Positions 11,071-27,392 of a stretch of 64,000 nucleotides of DNA are shown here, in pieces; within the stretch, counting starts at the first letter, position 1, and every line of letters begins with the position of its first letter. Where the stretch lies: NCBI RefSeq assembly GCF_041146795.1, contig NC_135188.1:1360919-1424918 (forward strand), in the 5' to 3' direction. The position numbers and the translations under genes are program-made. This stretch comes from Maylandia zebra (lineage: Eukaryota > Chordata > Actinopteri > Cichliformes > Cichlidae). The notes below the pieces were generated by a model. The model was given only the letters and a program-made list of their open reading frames with translations, ran no database searches and had not been told where the DNA came from.

Positions 11071-11817
11071 TAATTAGTAGTGGAAATAATTTCTGGTAGC
11101 ATCACAGAAATGTAGCAGTGACAATAATACTGTATGCTGTAATCGCACTGGACAATTAGTGATACAAACAACTGTTTTATCCTGTGAATAAAAGTATATG
11201 TTTTTGTCAATGTACCATAATAACAGAAGCGAAACGCAATATTGTGTCAGGACAATTCACTATTTATGCACAATAAATAAAGGAGCATAGCGCGACAATT
11301 TCTGTTCAGCGCCAGACTTGCTTGTAACCTATATCACTAATTATGTTAAGAAAAATGACGTATTAACTACTACAAAACTCTGACCTTTGTGGGAATGCTT
11401 GGAGCAGACTAACCTGTGAGCTGGAGAGTTCTGGGACGTTATATTTGGTATATCCAGACCATCCGTCGGCTCTTACTTCGGAAACATGGCTTAAAAAATT
11501 TCTCTTCAACGACGTAATCCGATAAAAAAAAAAAACGATCTCTTTACCCGTCGGCTTCCCGTGGCTGTCATGCGACCGGCTATTGAAGTTTAATAATACA
11601 ACAGCTTCTTGACATTTTTTGGGTTTCTTATTATCGCTGTGTAACTCAGTTCAATTGAAAGCCTGCGTGCGCTAGTACCTCTTGCCACAAGTTCCCAGAA
11701 ACCTTTGCGGTTTTACCCCTGAATGACGTCACATTTTCAATCTTTATCCTGGTGGGCCGGTCTCTAGTCAAAATGCCCGGGCCGATTTTTTTGTCCCAGT
11801 CCAGCCTTGCCTTCTGT

Positions 11818-12195
11818 GCACATGTCCAAATCATTCCTGCCTTGCCTCTCTAACTGTACTCGTTTCTAGCTCCATCAGTCCTCGTCACTCCACCTCCAGG
11901 CGTGCTTCTAGCATCTCCAAACATCACAGCAGCTCTCCAGCATCTTGTAGCTTCTTGCTTTTATCCTTCTGTCTAAAATCACTCCTGACACTCGTCTCCA
12001 CCCACTCCACCCTGACTGCACTCTCTTCTGGACTCTCCCTTTTCTTGGATGGTTGATATTTAAACGGATCTACCTTCACCATCACTGCTCTTTGCATGTC
12101 TCCCTCTTGTTCACACATATGTATTCTGCTTCTTCTGACTTTCAAACCTCCGCCTGCTTCCTGCTCTCCACAGAGCCTGGAACTCATCGTTATTG
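11818..12195 (-). mobile_element. old LINE remnant, part 1
   Basis: Minus-strand sequence ending in GGACATGTGCACAGAAGG, typical of a dispersed fish LINE. The adjoining piece continues at 8431-8253 on the far side of copy A. Coding potential is scrambled by stops. It is the oldest layer of the nest. Confidence 0.6.
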
Positions 12196-12469
12196 ATCTC
12201 TGGGATCATCTTAACAGAGAATAGAATAAAAGAAGAGCTTTGCATGTCCTCCAAGAAGCCTGGAGAACTACTCCTGAAGACTACTTAAAGCTTGCCTGAT
12301 AGTTCAGCCTGTGCTGAAAAATTAAAGGTGGTCAGACCAAATATTGACTTTCCCTTCAGGTTTGCACGAGTTGCTGCACCCATTTCCCATTTTCCTGACC
12401 AAATATAAAGAAAGAGGGATGGCTCGAGAGATTTGCACAATTCCACATTCATTCAACCATCATAGAGCA

Positions 12470-14403
12470 TCATGGGATCATTCTTACGGTGACACACCCT
12501 CTGAGGGGCACGGGACAGGGTATAGCATCATCTACCTCAATGCAGGTGTCTATGTAAGGGTCCAGCAGCACCATGTTCGGGAATGCTTTGTTACTCTTTC
12601 TCTCGCTGAGCAGGTATATCTGCCCAGTGACTGAGGAGCAGCCACAGAAGAACTTTTTGTTCAGACATTCCTCCTCCAGCTCCGTCCACTCATCTGTCTC
12701 CATGTCAAAACGAAGGGCTTGGCCTCCGAACAGGTAGAGGGCACTGTTGAGCTCCGTGGCAACCAGGTCGTATCTAAAGAAAAACATATTAATCTTTCTG
12801 TTTAATTGTCAGCTGATCATCCTGTATCATTTAATTTGAAAGCTCAAACTTCATAAGAATGTAAATCTGGCAGTGTCAGAAAGATACTCACCGTGGAAAT
12901 GGAGAATAGGAGACCACATCCCACTGATCCTCCTTCGCCACATACCTCTGAATTCCACCATAAACCTCGCCATTTTCATCCAGCCCACACGCCACGTAGA
13001 TACACGACCCCAGAGCAGCAGTGGCTGCCCTCTCTACGGCCCTGACCATGGGACTCACTGCCTCCCAACCCTCCTCTGACCCAAGGACCAGCCTTTCTAC
13101 ATCATCCACAAGACCTTCGTCCATACTTCCCCCCAGGACATACAGTAGTGACTCGAGCCCTATGGAGCAGTGGCTGTGTCTGGACTTCTGCAGGGCTGGC
13201 CCGTCCACCCAGCGCTGGTTCCCACATTCGTAGATCCGGACCCAATCCACACTGAACCACAGAACATCCCGGAAGTAGCCACCTGTCACGACCACACTGT
13301 CTCCTAAATAAAAAGGAAATTTTAAAAAATCAGTGAAAATTTAATGTTCAATATTCATGTAAGATCATAAAAACGAGCACATGAAAAATAAGCACACATC
13401 TAACTTTTGCCAGTTTCATTATGCATCCATTACCCACTGCAGCCACGGAGTACTGTGTGAGGTTCTTCCTCTGCAGGGGCGCGCAGCTCTGCCATCTACC
13501 ACTCATCGGGTGATACTGGAACAGCGCCTGTTCTTCCTGATCATGAGGCCCGCCCAGCACGAACAGGGTCTCTCTGGCCCTGGTCCTCATCATTGACCTG
13601 CCCACTGACCAAGATGCTGGGAAATGTTCATTGAGCTTTATGATGAGCCTGGCTCTGGGATCAGAGCTTTTCATTCTGGTCAAGAGTTCAGTGATGAAAG
13701 GCAACGACAGAGACTCAGGCCTCACCAGCTCAATGAGCTCCAGGAAATATTCTTCTCGTTTAGGGTCAAATGACACCCAGCGCAGTATTGCCTCCAGAGC
13801 CAGATCGTCTTTATGGATGGTTAGGTCATCGCTGGCAAGTAGATCTGCTACTGACTCTTTTGAGAGTGACAGAAAATCCTCTTCAGCTGAAATAGCGGAG
13901 AAGTGAGTGAGCACCACCTGTCGTGCTGCGGCATAAAGCTGAGTGCAACCCAGCTGCCAGGCGTAGGCCATCATCCCCAAACAGTTGCTGAGGTGCAGCT
14001 CACGCTCCAGGAACTTACAGCACAGCAGCCTGGCTCGCTCCAGCTGCAAAAAGTCGGACGTCTCGAGGATGCCCGTAACATTTTCTCTGTCCAGAGACAG
14101 GCTGCATGTTGTGGTATATTCCATCAAGGTCCTGAAATGCTGCAGACTCACACCTTTAATCTCTACCTGCCTTTTGCTGCTCTCCAACCCACGGCCAAAG
14201 AACAGAGCCCTGAAGTAAGGGCTCTGCAGGGCCAGATGTTGACGGTTGACATAAAAAATCTCTCCTTCTACTTGTAGGCTAGCATCAGGTGTTATATCAG
14301 CCTCAGAGTCCTTCACCTGTGAAGCAGACTCATCCTCTTCTTCTGATACAAGCGTCAATTCAAAGCTCTGCAGTTTCAGCTCATGGTCACCTCTGTCAGC
14401 CAT
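12470..14403 (-). CDS. kelch-like protein (BTB-BACK-Kelch), paralogue not identified
   Basis: Three exons read right to left: 13434-14403, 12892-13303 and 12470-12773. They have GT-AG borders and matching phases and give 561 residues. The start is the ATG in GACATGGCTGAC at 14403; an upstream in-frame extension to 14469 opens only with GTG. A diverged BTB fold spans about residues 45-130 (VEGEIFYVNRQHLALQSPYFRALF); the usual HR-x-VL core reads NRQHL. The BACK domain lies at about 135-240 (SNCLGMMAYAWQLGC, then EAILRWVSFD). Kelch repeats follow from about 275 (LFVLGGPHDQEEQALFQYHP, VVVTGGYF, LYVLGGS, YLFGG). Family members usually act as substrate adaptors of cullin-3 ubiquitin ligases; that role is inferred. 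It diverges from LSM7, with 337 bp between start codons. Confidence 0.85.
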
Positions 14404-14740
14404 GTCACAACAAACAGCCACCCCTCCTCCTGTGTTCTGCTCGGATCCTCGTCCTCTGCTTTCCAACACACCAGCTGGTGCTATTAATAGACTTCCCCCC
14501 CTCGACTGACAGCAAAGGAAAAGGGGGTCAGTTCCAAAAGCAGATGCTGATGATAAAACTGTGAGTTATAATATAAAATATTATAATATAAAAACTAACT
14601 CACCCTATCATACCAGCCCCATTAAATTAAATCATGAAGAGTCATTTTAAAAAGCAGTGACGTCATGTAAAGGCGCTCGGTGTTTTGATTGGTGGAACAT
14701 TCTTGAGGTCGAAATTTCACTTCCGTGTCACGCAGCTAAC
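14404..14740. promoter_or_regulatory. shared promoter region, kelch-like gene / lsm7
   Basis: The two start codons are 337 bp apart and point away from each other. The interval holds a perfect CRE palindrome TGACGTCA at 14658-14665, an inverted CCAAT box (GATTGG, 14687-14692), and an ACTTCCG element near 14720 as found in ETS-driven housekeeping promoters. No TATA box is evident on the lsm7 side. Bidirectional activity is inferred from spacing and motifs. Confidence 0.6.
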
Positions 14741-16166
14741 ATGGCGGTGAGTTCGTACATTCAAATACTTTTCTGCCTTTGCACCTTTAACGTTGTCGGA
14801 TATGCTGTTAGCCCGTGAGTGTGTGTTTCAGCCGTAACCCGGGTTTAAATCAGCACGTTCAAAGTAATATAAGGTGTTTTTGTTGTATCATGTTAGCTAA
14901 CACGGCTAGCCTAGCTAGCTGGGCTCATGCTCAGCTGGTGTTTGTGTGCGCGGCTAGCACACATGCGACTCACAAACGGCGTGTTTTGTTTTCTCTGCGC
15001 AGGATAAAGACAAAAAGAAAAAGGAGAGCATCTTCGACTTGTCCAAATACATCGATAAGCCGATTCGTGTAAAGTTTCAAGGAGGACGAGAAGGTAGGTG
15101 GATCAGTTATGATAACAAGCTAACAGTTAAGCAGCGCTGCGGGATTTGCTGTCCTTATGTCCAGCTAATGGAGACTTTACACCGTGTATTTGTTTCCTCC
15201 TCAGCCAGCGGTGTCCTTAAAGGATTTGACCCTCTGCTGAACCTGGTGCTGGACGGCACTATTGAGTATATGCGCGGTAAGTGTGCGCTTTAAAGTCAAG
15301 ACCATGCGAGGGAAAAATGATTTACAGGAACAAAGAATGACACAAGACTGCGCCAGCACTGAAGTGTTTTGCGTTTCCTTTAACCTGAACCCAAATGAGT
15401 CATTTGCAACACTGAGGCAGTGCCCAGACTAACCTGAGTGTTTCTGTGATCACATCTACTGAAGGAGGACCCAGTAAAATAAAATAAGGCTACTGGTGAT
15501 GGTGAAAGTATTCCGATGGTCCCACAACTGGGAAATGTTATTTAGTATACTGAGTCGAGCTGTGTGTTTCACCAAGCGTTGATCCTTAGCTCAGGGCTGA
15601 CCACCAGCCTCAGTGTGAGCTATGACAGCTGTAGCCTTCACTCACACTGAGGAGTTTTCATGCTAAAGTCATGTCAGCGTGTGGGTGTAAGTGTGAGCCC
15701 AGCTGAGTTAAATTAAAGTTTTGTTGTTTTTTTTTACTTAAACTGAGCCTCATGTTATTGACTGTTTGAAATAGCTACTCAGCTCCTCTCCAGCAGGTGG
15801 GTGGAGCTCCTGCACCTGAGATATTAAGGCTAAACCTTCTCAGCGACACCACAGTGAAGTTAGGGTTGAAAAAACTGAAACTGAGTAGCTCATAGGAGTT
15901 ACTTGAACACTGGTGGGGCTTACTGTTAAAGCCGTGTCTGTATTTAAACTGATCGTGCAGCATCGACTGCTGTCGTAGATAATGTGACGCTTACTTGTGT
16001 GCTCCTGCAACTCCTGTGTTTAGATCCAGATGACCAGCTGAAGCTGACAGAAGACACCCGGCAGCTGGGGCTGGTGGTCTGCAGAGGAACCTCCGTAGTG
16101 CTGATCTGTCCTCAGGATGGCATGGAAGCCATACCAAACCCATTCATACAGCAGCAGGACGGCTAA
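14741..16166 (+). CDS. lsm7: U6 snRNA-associated Sm-like protein LSm7
   Basis: LSm7 is one subunit of two heteroheptameric rings: cytoplasmic LSm1-7, which promotes decapping and 5'-3' mRNA decay, and nuclear LSm2-8, which binds the U6 snRNA 3' end. Four exons (14741-14746, 15003-15093, 15205-15276, 16024-16166) join in phase to a 103-residue protein, the same length as human LSM7. The first exon carries only ATG GCG, as in many vertebrate LSM genes. The N-terminus is lysine-rich (ADKDKKKKES). The Sm1 motif reads VKFQGGREASGVLKGFDPLLNLVLDG and the Sm2 motif reads LGLVVCRGTSVVLI, with the RG pair conserved. The C-terminus PNPFIQQQDG matches the human ending apart from the last residue. A poly(A) signal lies at 16467-16472. 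I am very sure of this gene. Confidence 0.98.
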
Positions 16167-16466
16167 CACACAAGCTCTCCCCTGCTAACTTACACGTACT
16201 TGTACACACTTGAATATTTCGTTGTTTCTTTTCCTTAGTTTTTATTTCGTTTTAACAATAACGGTGATCATTAATGGAGCCAAGACGATTTAGTTAAGCA
16301 GCAAAAAGACGTTTGAATGCACTTCACTTTTATTTCAGTCTGATGTGCAAATTTGTAAAGATTTGTGTTGTAAAGAGCCCATAAATGTGGGATGTGTAAA
16401 CAGTACCATTTTCTTTTTATCCAGAATAAGTGAACTTTTTACTATTCTTTGTTGTTTTGATAAGAA

Positions 16467-16472
16467 AATAAA
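16467..16472 (+). terminator. lsm7: lsm7 polyadenylation signal
   Basis: AATAAA about 300 bp after the lsm7 stop codon, the first canonical signal downstream and a normal 3' UTR length. Confidence 0.75.
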
Positions 16473-16939
16473 GTGAAAATGTAATTATGCCGACTTTTGG
16501 AAGTTTTGCTCTACTCTGCTGGCTGCACATCTTTGCCTTCAGAATTACATGAAGGTTGTGAAAACGACCACTTTGAATGTGAGTTAGATTCCTGAAAGTC
16601 GCTGTAGTTTAACAGCAGCATGACTCAGCTCAGATGTGGTTCCATTTTTATCTCGTACACTGAGTGTCACGGGTTCTCTGCCATTTCACACCTCGCACTT
16701 TCAGTTTTTAATCACTCAGTAAAACCAAGCAAAGACTCAGAGACACAGGCATGACTGCATCAGCAGTCTCGTGTTTATCCTGCCTAAAAACTCCTTTATT
16801 GAATTGAGTTCCCGCTTTATTTTTCTCCTTTCATCCAGACTTCTGTGGCTCGCTCCATACTTTTGGACCCACTGCTCTACAGCTGAGCGTCACTGCTCGC
16901 TGTCCAGCTTAGCCAGCAAAAAAATACGTCAAATGCTTA

Positions 16940-17745
16940 ACAATCCAACGCCAATTCCAAAAGAGTTGGCACGTTCTTTAAAATGTGCACAAAAACAATG
17001 CAATGATTTGCAAATTTCATAAATCTGTAATCTGTTTGTGTGTAGTTGTACGAAGCAGCTGTTGCCAGTTGAGGCCCAACATGATCGGCTGTGGAAGAAG
17101 CATCTTAGAGACAGTTTCGCAGAAATTGTGAAATATGCAAATTGTGATGAAAGTTTTAGAACTTAAAGACTCAATATGTCTACAGTGCAAGACATCAAAA
17201 GAGGCCAAAAATCAAAAACTTTAATAAAAACAGACATGTACCTGTTGTGGAAATCACTGCACAGAGTTCACTGTGTCATCCACAAATGCACATTAAAGAC
17301 AAGAAGAAATCTGAAGAGAAGCCACGTGATCCAGAAACGTCCCGGCCTTCTCTGGCGGAAAACTGTGATGGAATTTAAATTCTTATTTGAAAACTTGGCC
17401 TAAAGACGAGAGGGTCCATCAGGCTTGTTGTCGGCACCAAGCTCAAAAGCCTCCATCCCTGCTGTCACGGGGGGGGGTCAGTGTCTGTGGACGTGGACTA
17501 TATGCTGAAAGGTATTTACAGGTTTTAGACCAACACATGCTCCCACCCAGTGGTGTCTTTTTTCAGGCAAGGCTTTGCATATTTCAGCAATACGATGCTG
17601 AAACACATGAATCTGTTACAGCAGCATGGCATCATAGTACACAGTGTGCTGATCGATGTGCAGTCCAGTTTCACCAGCTGCAAACATCTGGAGCACCATG
17701 AAATCACAAAAATACAACAAGGCCAGAGCTGATTTCTGTTTCAGC
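16940..17745 (+). pseudogene. decayed Tc1-like transposon
   Basis: It opens with the fish repeat motif CCAATTCCAAAAGAGTTGG and CAATGATTTGCAAAT typical of one Tc1-like family. Transposase pieces survive on the plus strand: CHPQMH-type codons near 17275, ATCCAGAAACG near 17330, AERYLQVLDQHMLP near 17500 and ARLCIFQQYDAETH near 17575. The last corresponds to the second catalytic aspartate block (usually QQDNA-PH); the aspartate position now reads Y. Stops and shifts are frequent and terminal repeats are not clear on the right. It lies between lsm7 and tmprss9. Confidence 0.75.
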
Positions 17746-19219
17746 CCCCTGACTTCACAGCGAGTGGTCGTTGTACTTAAACACCAGCTGGTTATGTTCA
17801 GTGATCCGTGTGAGCGGCCAGTTAACAGTGTGATGATGTCGGTCATGAACTTAAAGTTTTGAAAGGAATACTGGGAGTGTGTGTTGAGTGTGAGAAGATA
17901 AACTTCAAGCCTGTAAACACACCAACAAAGAGGCTGTTGCACCTTTGTGCTTTAGCAGGGCGGGGGAATAATCCCAGTTTGCACCTCGAGCTTTACAGCA
18001 GAACGTGTCCATTGTTTGTTAAAAGTTGACCCATGTGCTTTGAAATGAGGGACAACTGTTCCTGTTCAAATAATTACAGAGTAGTTAAACTGTGTTTTCA
18101 GTTATGGAAACTGAATAAAGCCTTAAATACACTTTAAACTTGTGCACCATTAACCTCGATGCAAGAGGTCAGTAAAGTGTCAGACTGGAGGCGCTGTGGG
18201 CCTTAATGGTTTGCCAGCTTGTTGTAAGTGCAGAACTTGCAGCCAGGAACAAAAAGGCCGAGTTAAAGGAGGCTCGGCCCCTCCTCCTCCTGTTGCTCAG
18301 TCACTGTGTCAGTGGAGCACTGACGAGCAGCACCGGAGCCGCTCTGGAGCGTTTCGAGCCATTTTCATCTCTGCTTTGTTCCAACTTGCTGTACTGAAGG
18401 ATGCGTGTTTGATATTTACCCGGAGACTGTGGACAGCAGGTCAGCTGCAGGTCAGCTATGAGGTAACAGCAGAAACACCTGTGCACACCGGGGTGTAACC
18501 AAAGGGATCAACAAGCATGGAAGGAGGGTCTGCCAGAGATTTGTGAAGACTTACCGACTTTCAAAGGCAAACAGAAAAAGGTGGGTTACCTGCGGGACGG
18601 GGGAAAGGCACGCCTCCTGGCCAAAGGAACAAATAGCGGACCTCTTGGTGTCCTCGCCCGGTCTTCAGTCTCCGTGTCTGTTCTTGCTGGAACTTCGGGA
18701 TGTTGTAAATGTCAGTGCTGAGAGCAACAGATGAAGAGGTGAGTGAGTCTACCTCAGGACATAAAGCCTGCATTGTTTAAAGCTCCGCTGTGTGAGACGT
18801 ACCTGAGACGCTGTGTGGAGTTTATCTGCAAAGATTTACGGACGTTTTCTTGTCTTTACTGTGACCTTTCCCCACATCTGATTTGTGATTGCCAAGCGAC
18901 ATGGCCTCCGTGGTTTATTTTACGCGCTCCTCAGGCTGCGCCGCCGGGCGGTAACTTTTTTTGTACTTTTGAATAGTTTGAGTATTTATGATCATTATTT
19001 CTTTACTGACAAACAGTTTGTGAGAACTAAAAGTATCTTTAAATGTAACTCTGTGTGTGTGTAAAAGTGTCTGTTTAAAATCATGCTCCCAGTCTCATGT
19101 CGCACTAACTGCAGTGACACGCAGCACGTTTATTTCACGCAGGCTTGAGTCGTTTTGCCTGTGAGGCATTATGCTGCTGGAGACAGTCGACGGTGGGTTG
19201 TGACGGCTGTGAATCCAAC
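17746..19219. other. intergenic, upstream of tmprss9
   Basis: No coding exon or clear repeat seen. The part just before 19220 should contain the tmprss9 promoter and 5' UTR, but I could not place a transcription start or a 5' UTR intron. Confidence 0.5.
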
Positions 19220-25798
<6,579 letters not shown>

Positions 25799-27145
25799 TG
25801 AAGGAAGAACTGTGTCTGCAGAGAACTGAGGTCATGCTAAACAGCCACACACAAACACTGTGTACACAGCCCTGACCTTTGTGACCCTCCGGTCACGGGT
25901 GCTGGCGGTAGTGCTGTGCTTTACCTGAACTGAGGAAACAATCCTGATCTGTGCCTTAAACATTCATTCACGGATCATTTGGAGTATTTATTAGTTATTT
26001 ATTGTCATGGATGGTAAACACACAGCACGTGGCTTTGTGTATTTTGTGTGGACAATATGGGATTCATTTATGGGTAAATGTAAGGGTATTGTGATCTTTT
26101 ACTGCAACGTGGATTTGTGGGGAAAGTCTACTCTGTACAAAGTCAGTGACGTGGGACTCGGTGTCGTTCTGTTGGTGGATATTTTTGATCAGAAACGAGA
26201 GAACACCTGATTGATTAATTTATTATTTTTTCTTGGGGGGAAAAAAAATCACTGATTGCAAATGATGTTCACAGCTTTTCTGGCTCCTCACACAAACTCA
26301 GGTTCCCAGACATCTAACAAACCGCACACACACGAAGCTGAGAAAGGTGCAGTACCCCGTCAGGGCGAGGGAGACCCCGCTGGAACAAACCCACTACTGT
26401 GGAGGGCAGCAGATAGAGTGACAACCAGAAAACACGTCAGACAAAACAGTGTTGTTCTCCAGGCGTACTTTGATATAGGTCTGTTTGGAGGCTTGGAAAT
26501 GTCAAATTCATGCTGGTGAAAACACCAAAACGCTTCGATTCTTCCTGATGATTTTTAAGCACTTTTTTTCCTTTAAGGCTCCAGGAAATATTTAATCTCT
26601 AAGCACAATCACCCGGCAAAGAATGTGAAGCAGTGTTTAAAGGAGAGTCTGCAGTGACTGGGAGACGTTTACTGTTATTGGTATTACAGGCAGAAGCATT
26701 CGATGGGCAGGGAGATGAGTCACAGGAAGTAAGCTGGGCCTATTGAGCCAAACTGCACCTGGAGTCCTTATAGCAGCACAGCAGGCTCCGCCTCCTGCCA
26801 CAGCATCAGCAAACACTTTAAAACACATTCACACCTAAGCAGGTAATTTAGTGTTTCCAATCAGCATGGCAAGAACCCGCAGAAGATGACTGATTATATT
26901 TCTAACGTAAAACACACAATCGATTTAACATTGGTAGTGAACTGTTCCTCAGAGCAAAATAAAAACTGTCCACAGAGACACCGTTATGGCTGCAGTCCAC
27001 AGGCTGTGCTCTGCCTGTCAGAGGTACTGTGACAGATGTTGCGCCGCTGCGTGGCAAAGTCGTGCACGGCGCGGGCCCTCCTGCAGAGCACTGCATCGGC
27101 CCTCGCTGTGTGCAGCAGCCTGAAGAAGGGAAAGATGAAGAGAGT
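25799..27145. other. convergent intergenic interval tmprss9 / timm13
   Basis: The interval contains the two 3' UTRs. I see no clean AATAAA shortly after the tmprss9 stop, nor a clear minus-strand signal for timm13; ATTAAA (minus) near 26591 is a weak candidate. No coding exon or repeat recognised. Confidence 0.5.
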
Positions 27146-27355
27146 TCACATGCGAGCTCTTTCTCGCTGCAGTCTGGAGTTGTATGTTCGGGACACGGTG
27201 TTCCAGGCGTCCATATAGCGGTCCATACACATGGCGATACACTTCTGTTAGGGACAAAGCAAAAAGAGTCCAGAGAAATAAACCACTCGTGGTCTACAAA
27301 GACTTTAACCGATTTAAAACTGTGATTAATACAAAAAATGTTTCTGATGCACTCC

Positions 27356-27392
<37 letters not shown>

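Larger units (their letters stand above)
8440..11809. mobile_element. DNA transposon copy A, THAP-like exon plus DPYE-motif exon, carrying a nested LINE
   Basis: The ends are inverted: CATAGCTGGACTGG at 8440-8453 and, reading inward from the right, CAAGGCTGGACTGG from 11809 (12 of 14 identical). A perfect 8-bp duplication, ccttctgt, flanks it at 8432-8439 and 11810-11817. Without the LINE at about 9148-11070 the element is about 1.45 kb. The right half, read on the minus strand, encodes a short cysteine-containing N-terminus beginning MSRSCC, broken in this copy and resembling a THAP zinc-binding domain. The left half, read on the plus strand, encodes a KRYEEKIKGV-x-GSDPYE segment, as in fish proteins carrying SWIM and YqaJ domains. 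The two partial genes face each other. An 8-bp duplication with CA ends fits P- or hAT-type transposition; family assignment is inference. Confidence 0.8.

Noticed and set aside
14404-14469. N-terminal extension of the kelch-like protein
   Set aside because: It would start with GTG; the ATG at 14403 has a good context and gives a normal family N-terminus.
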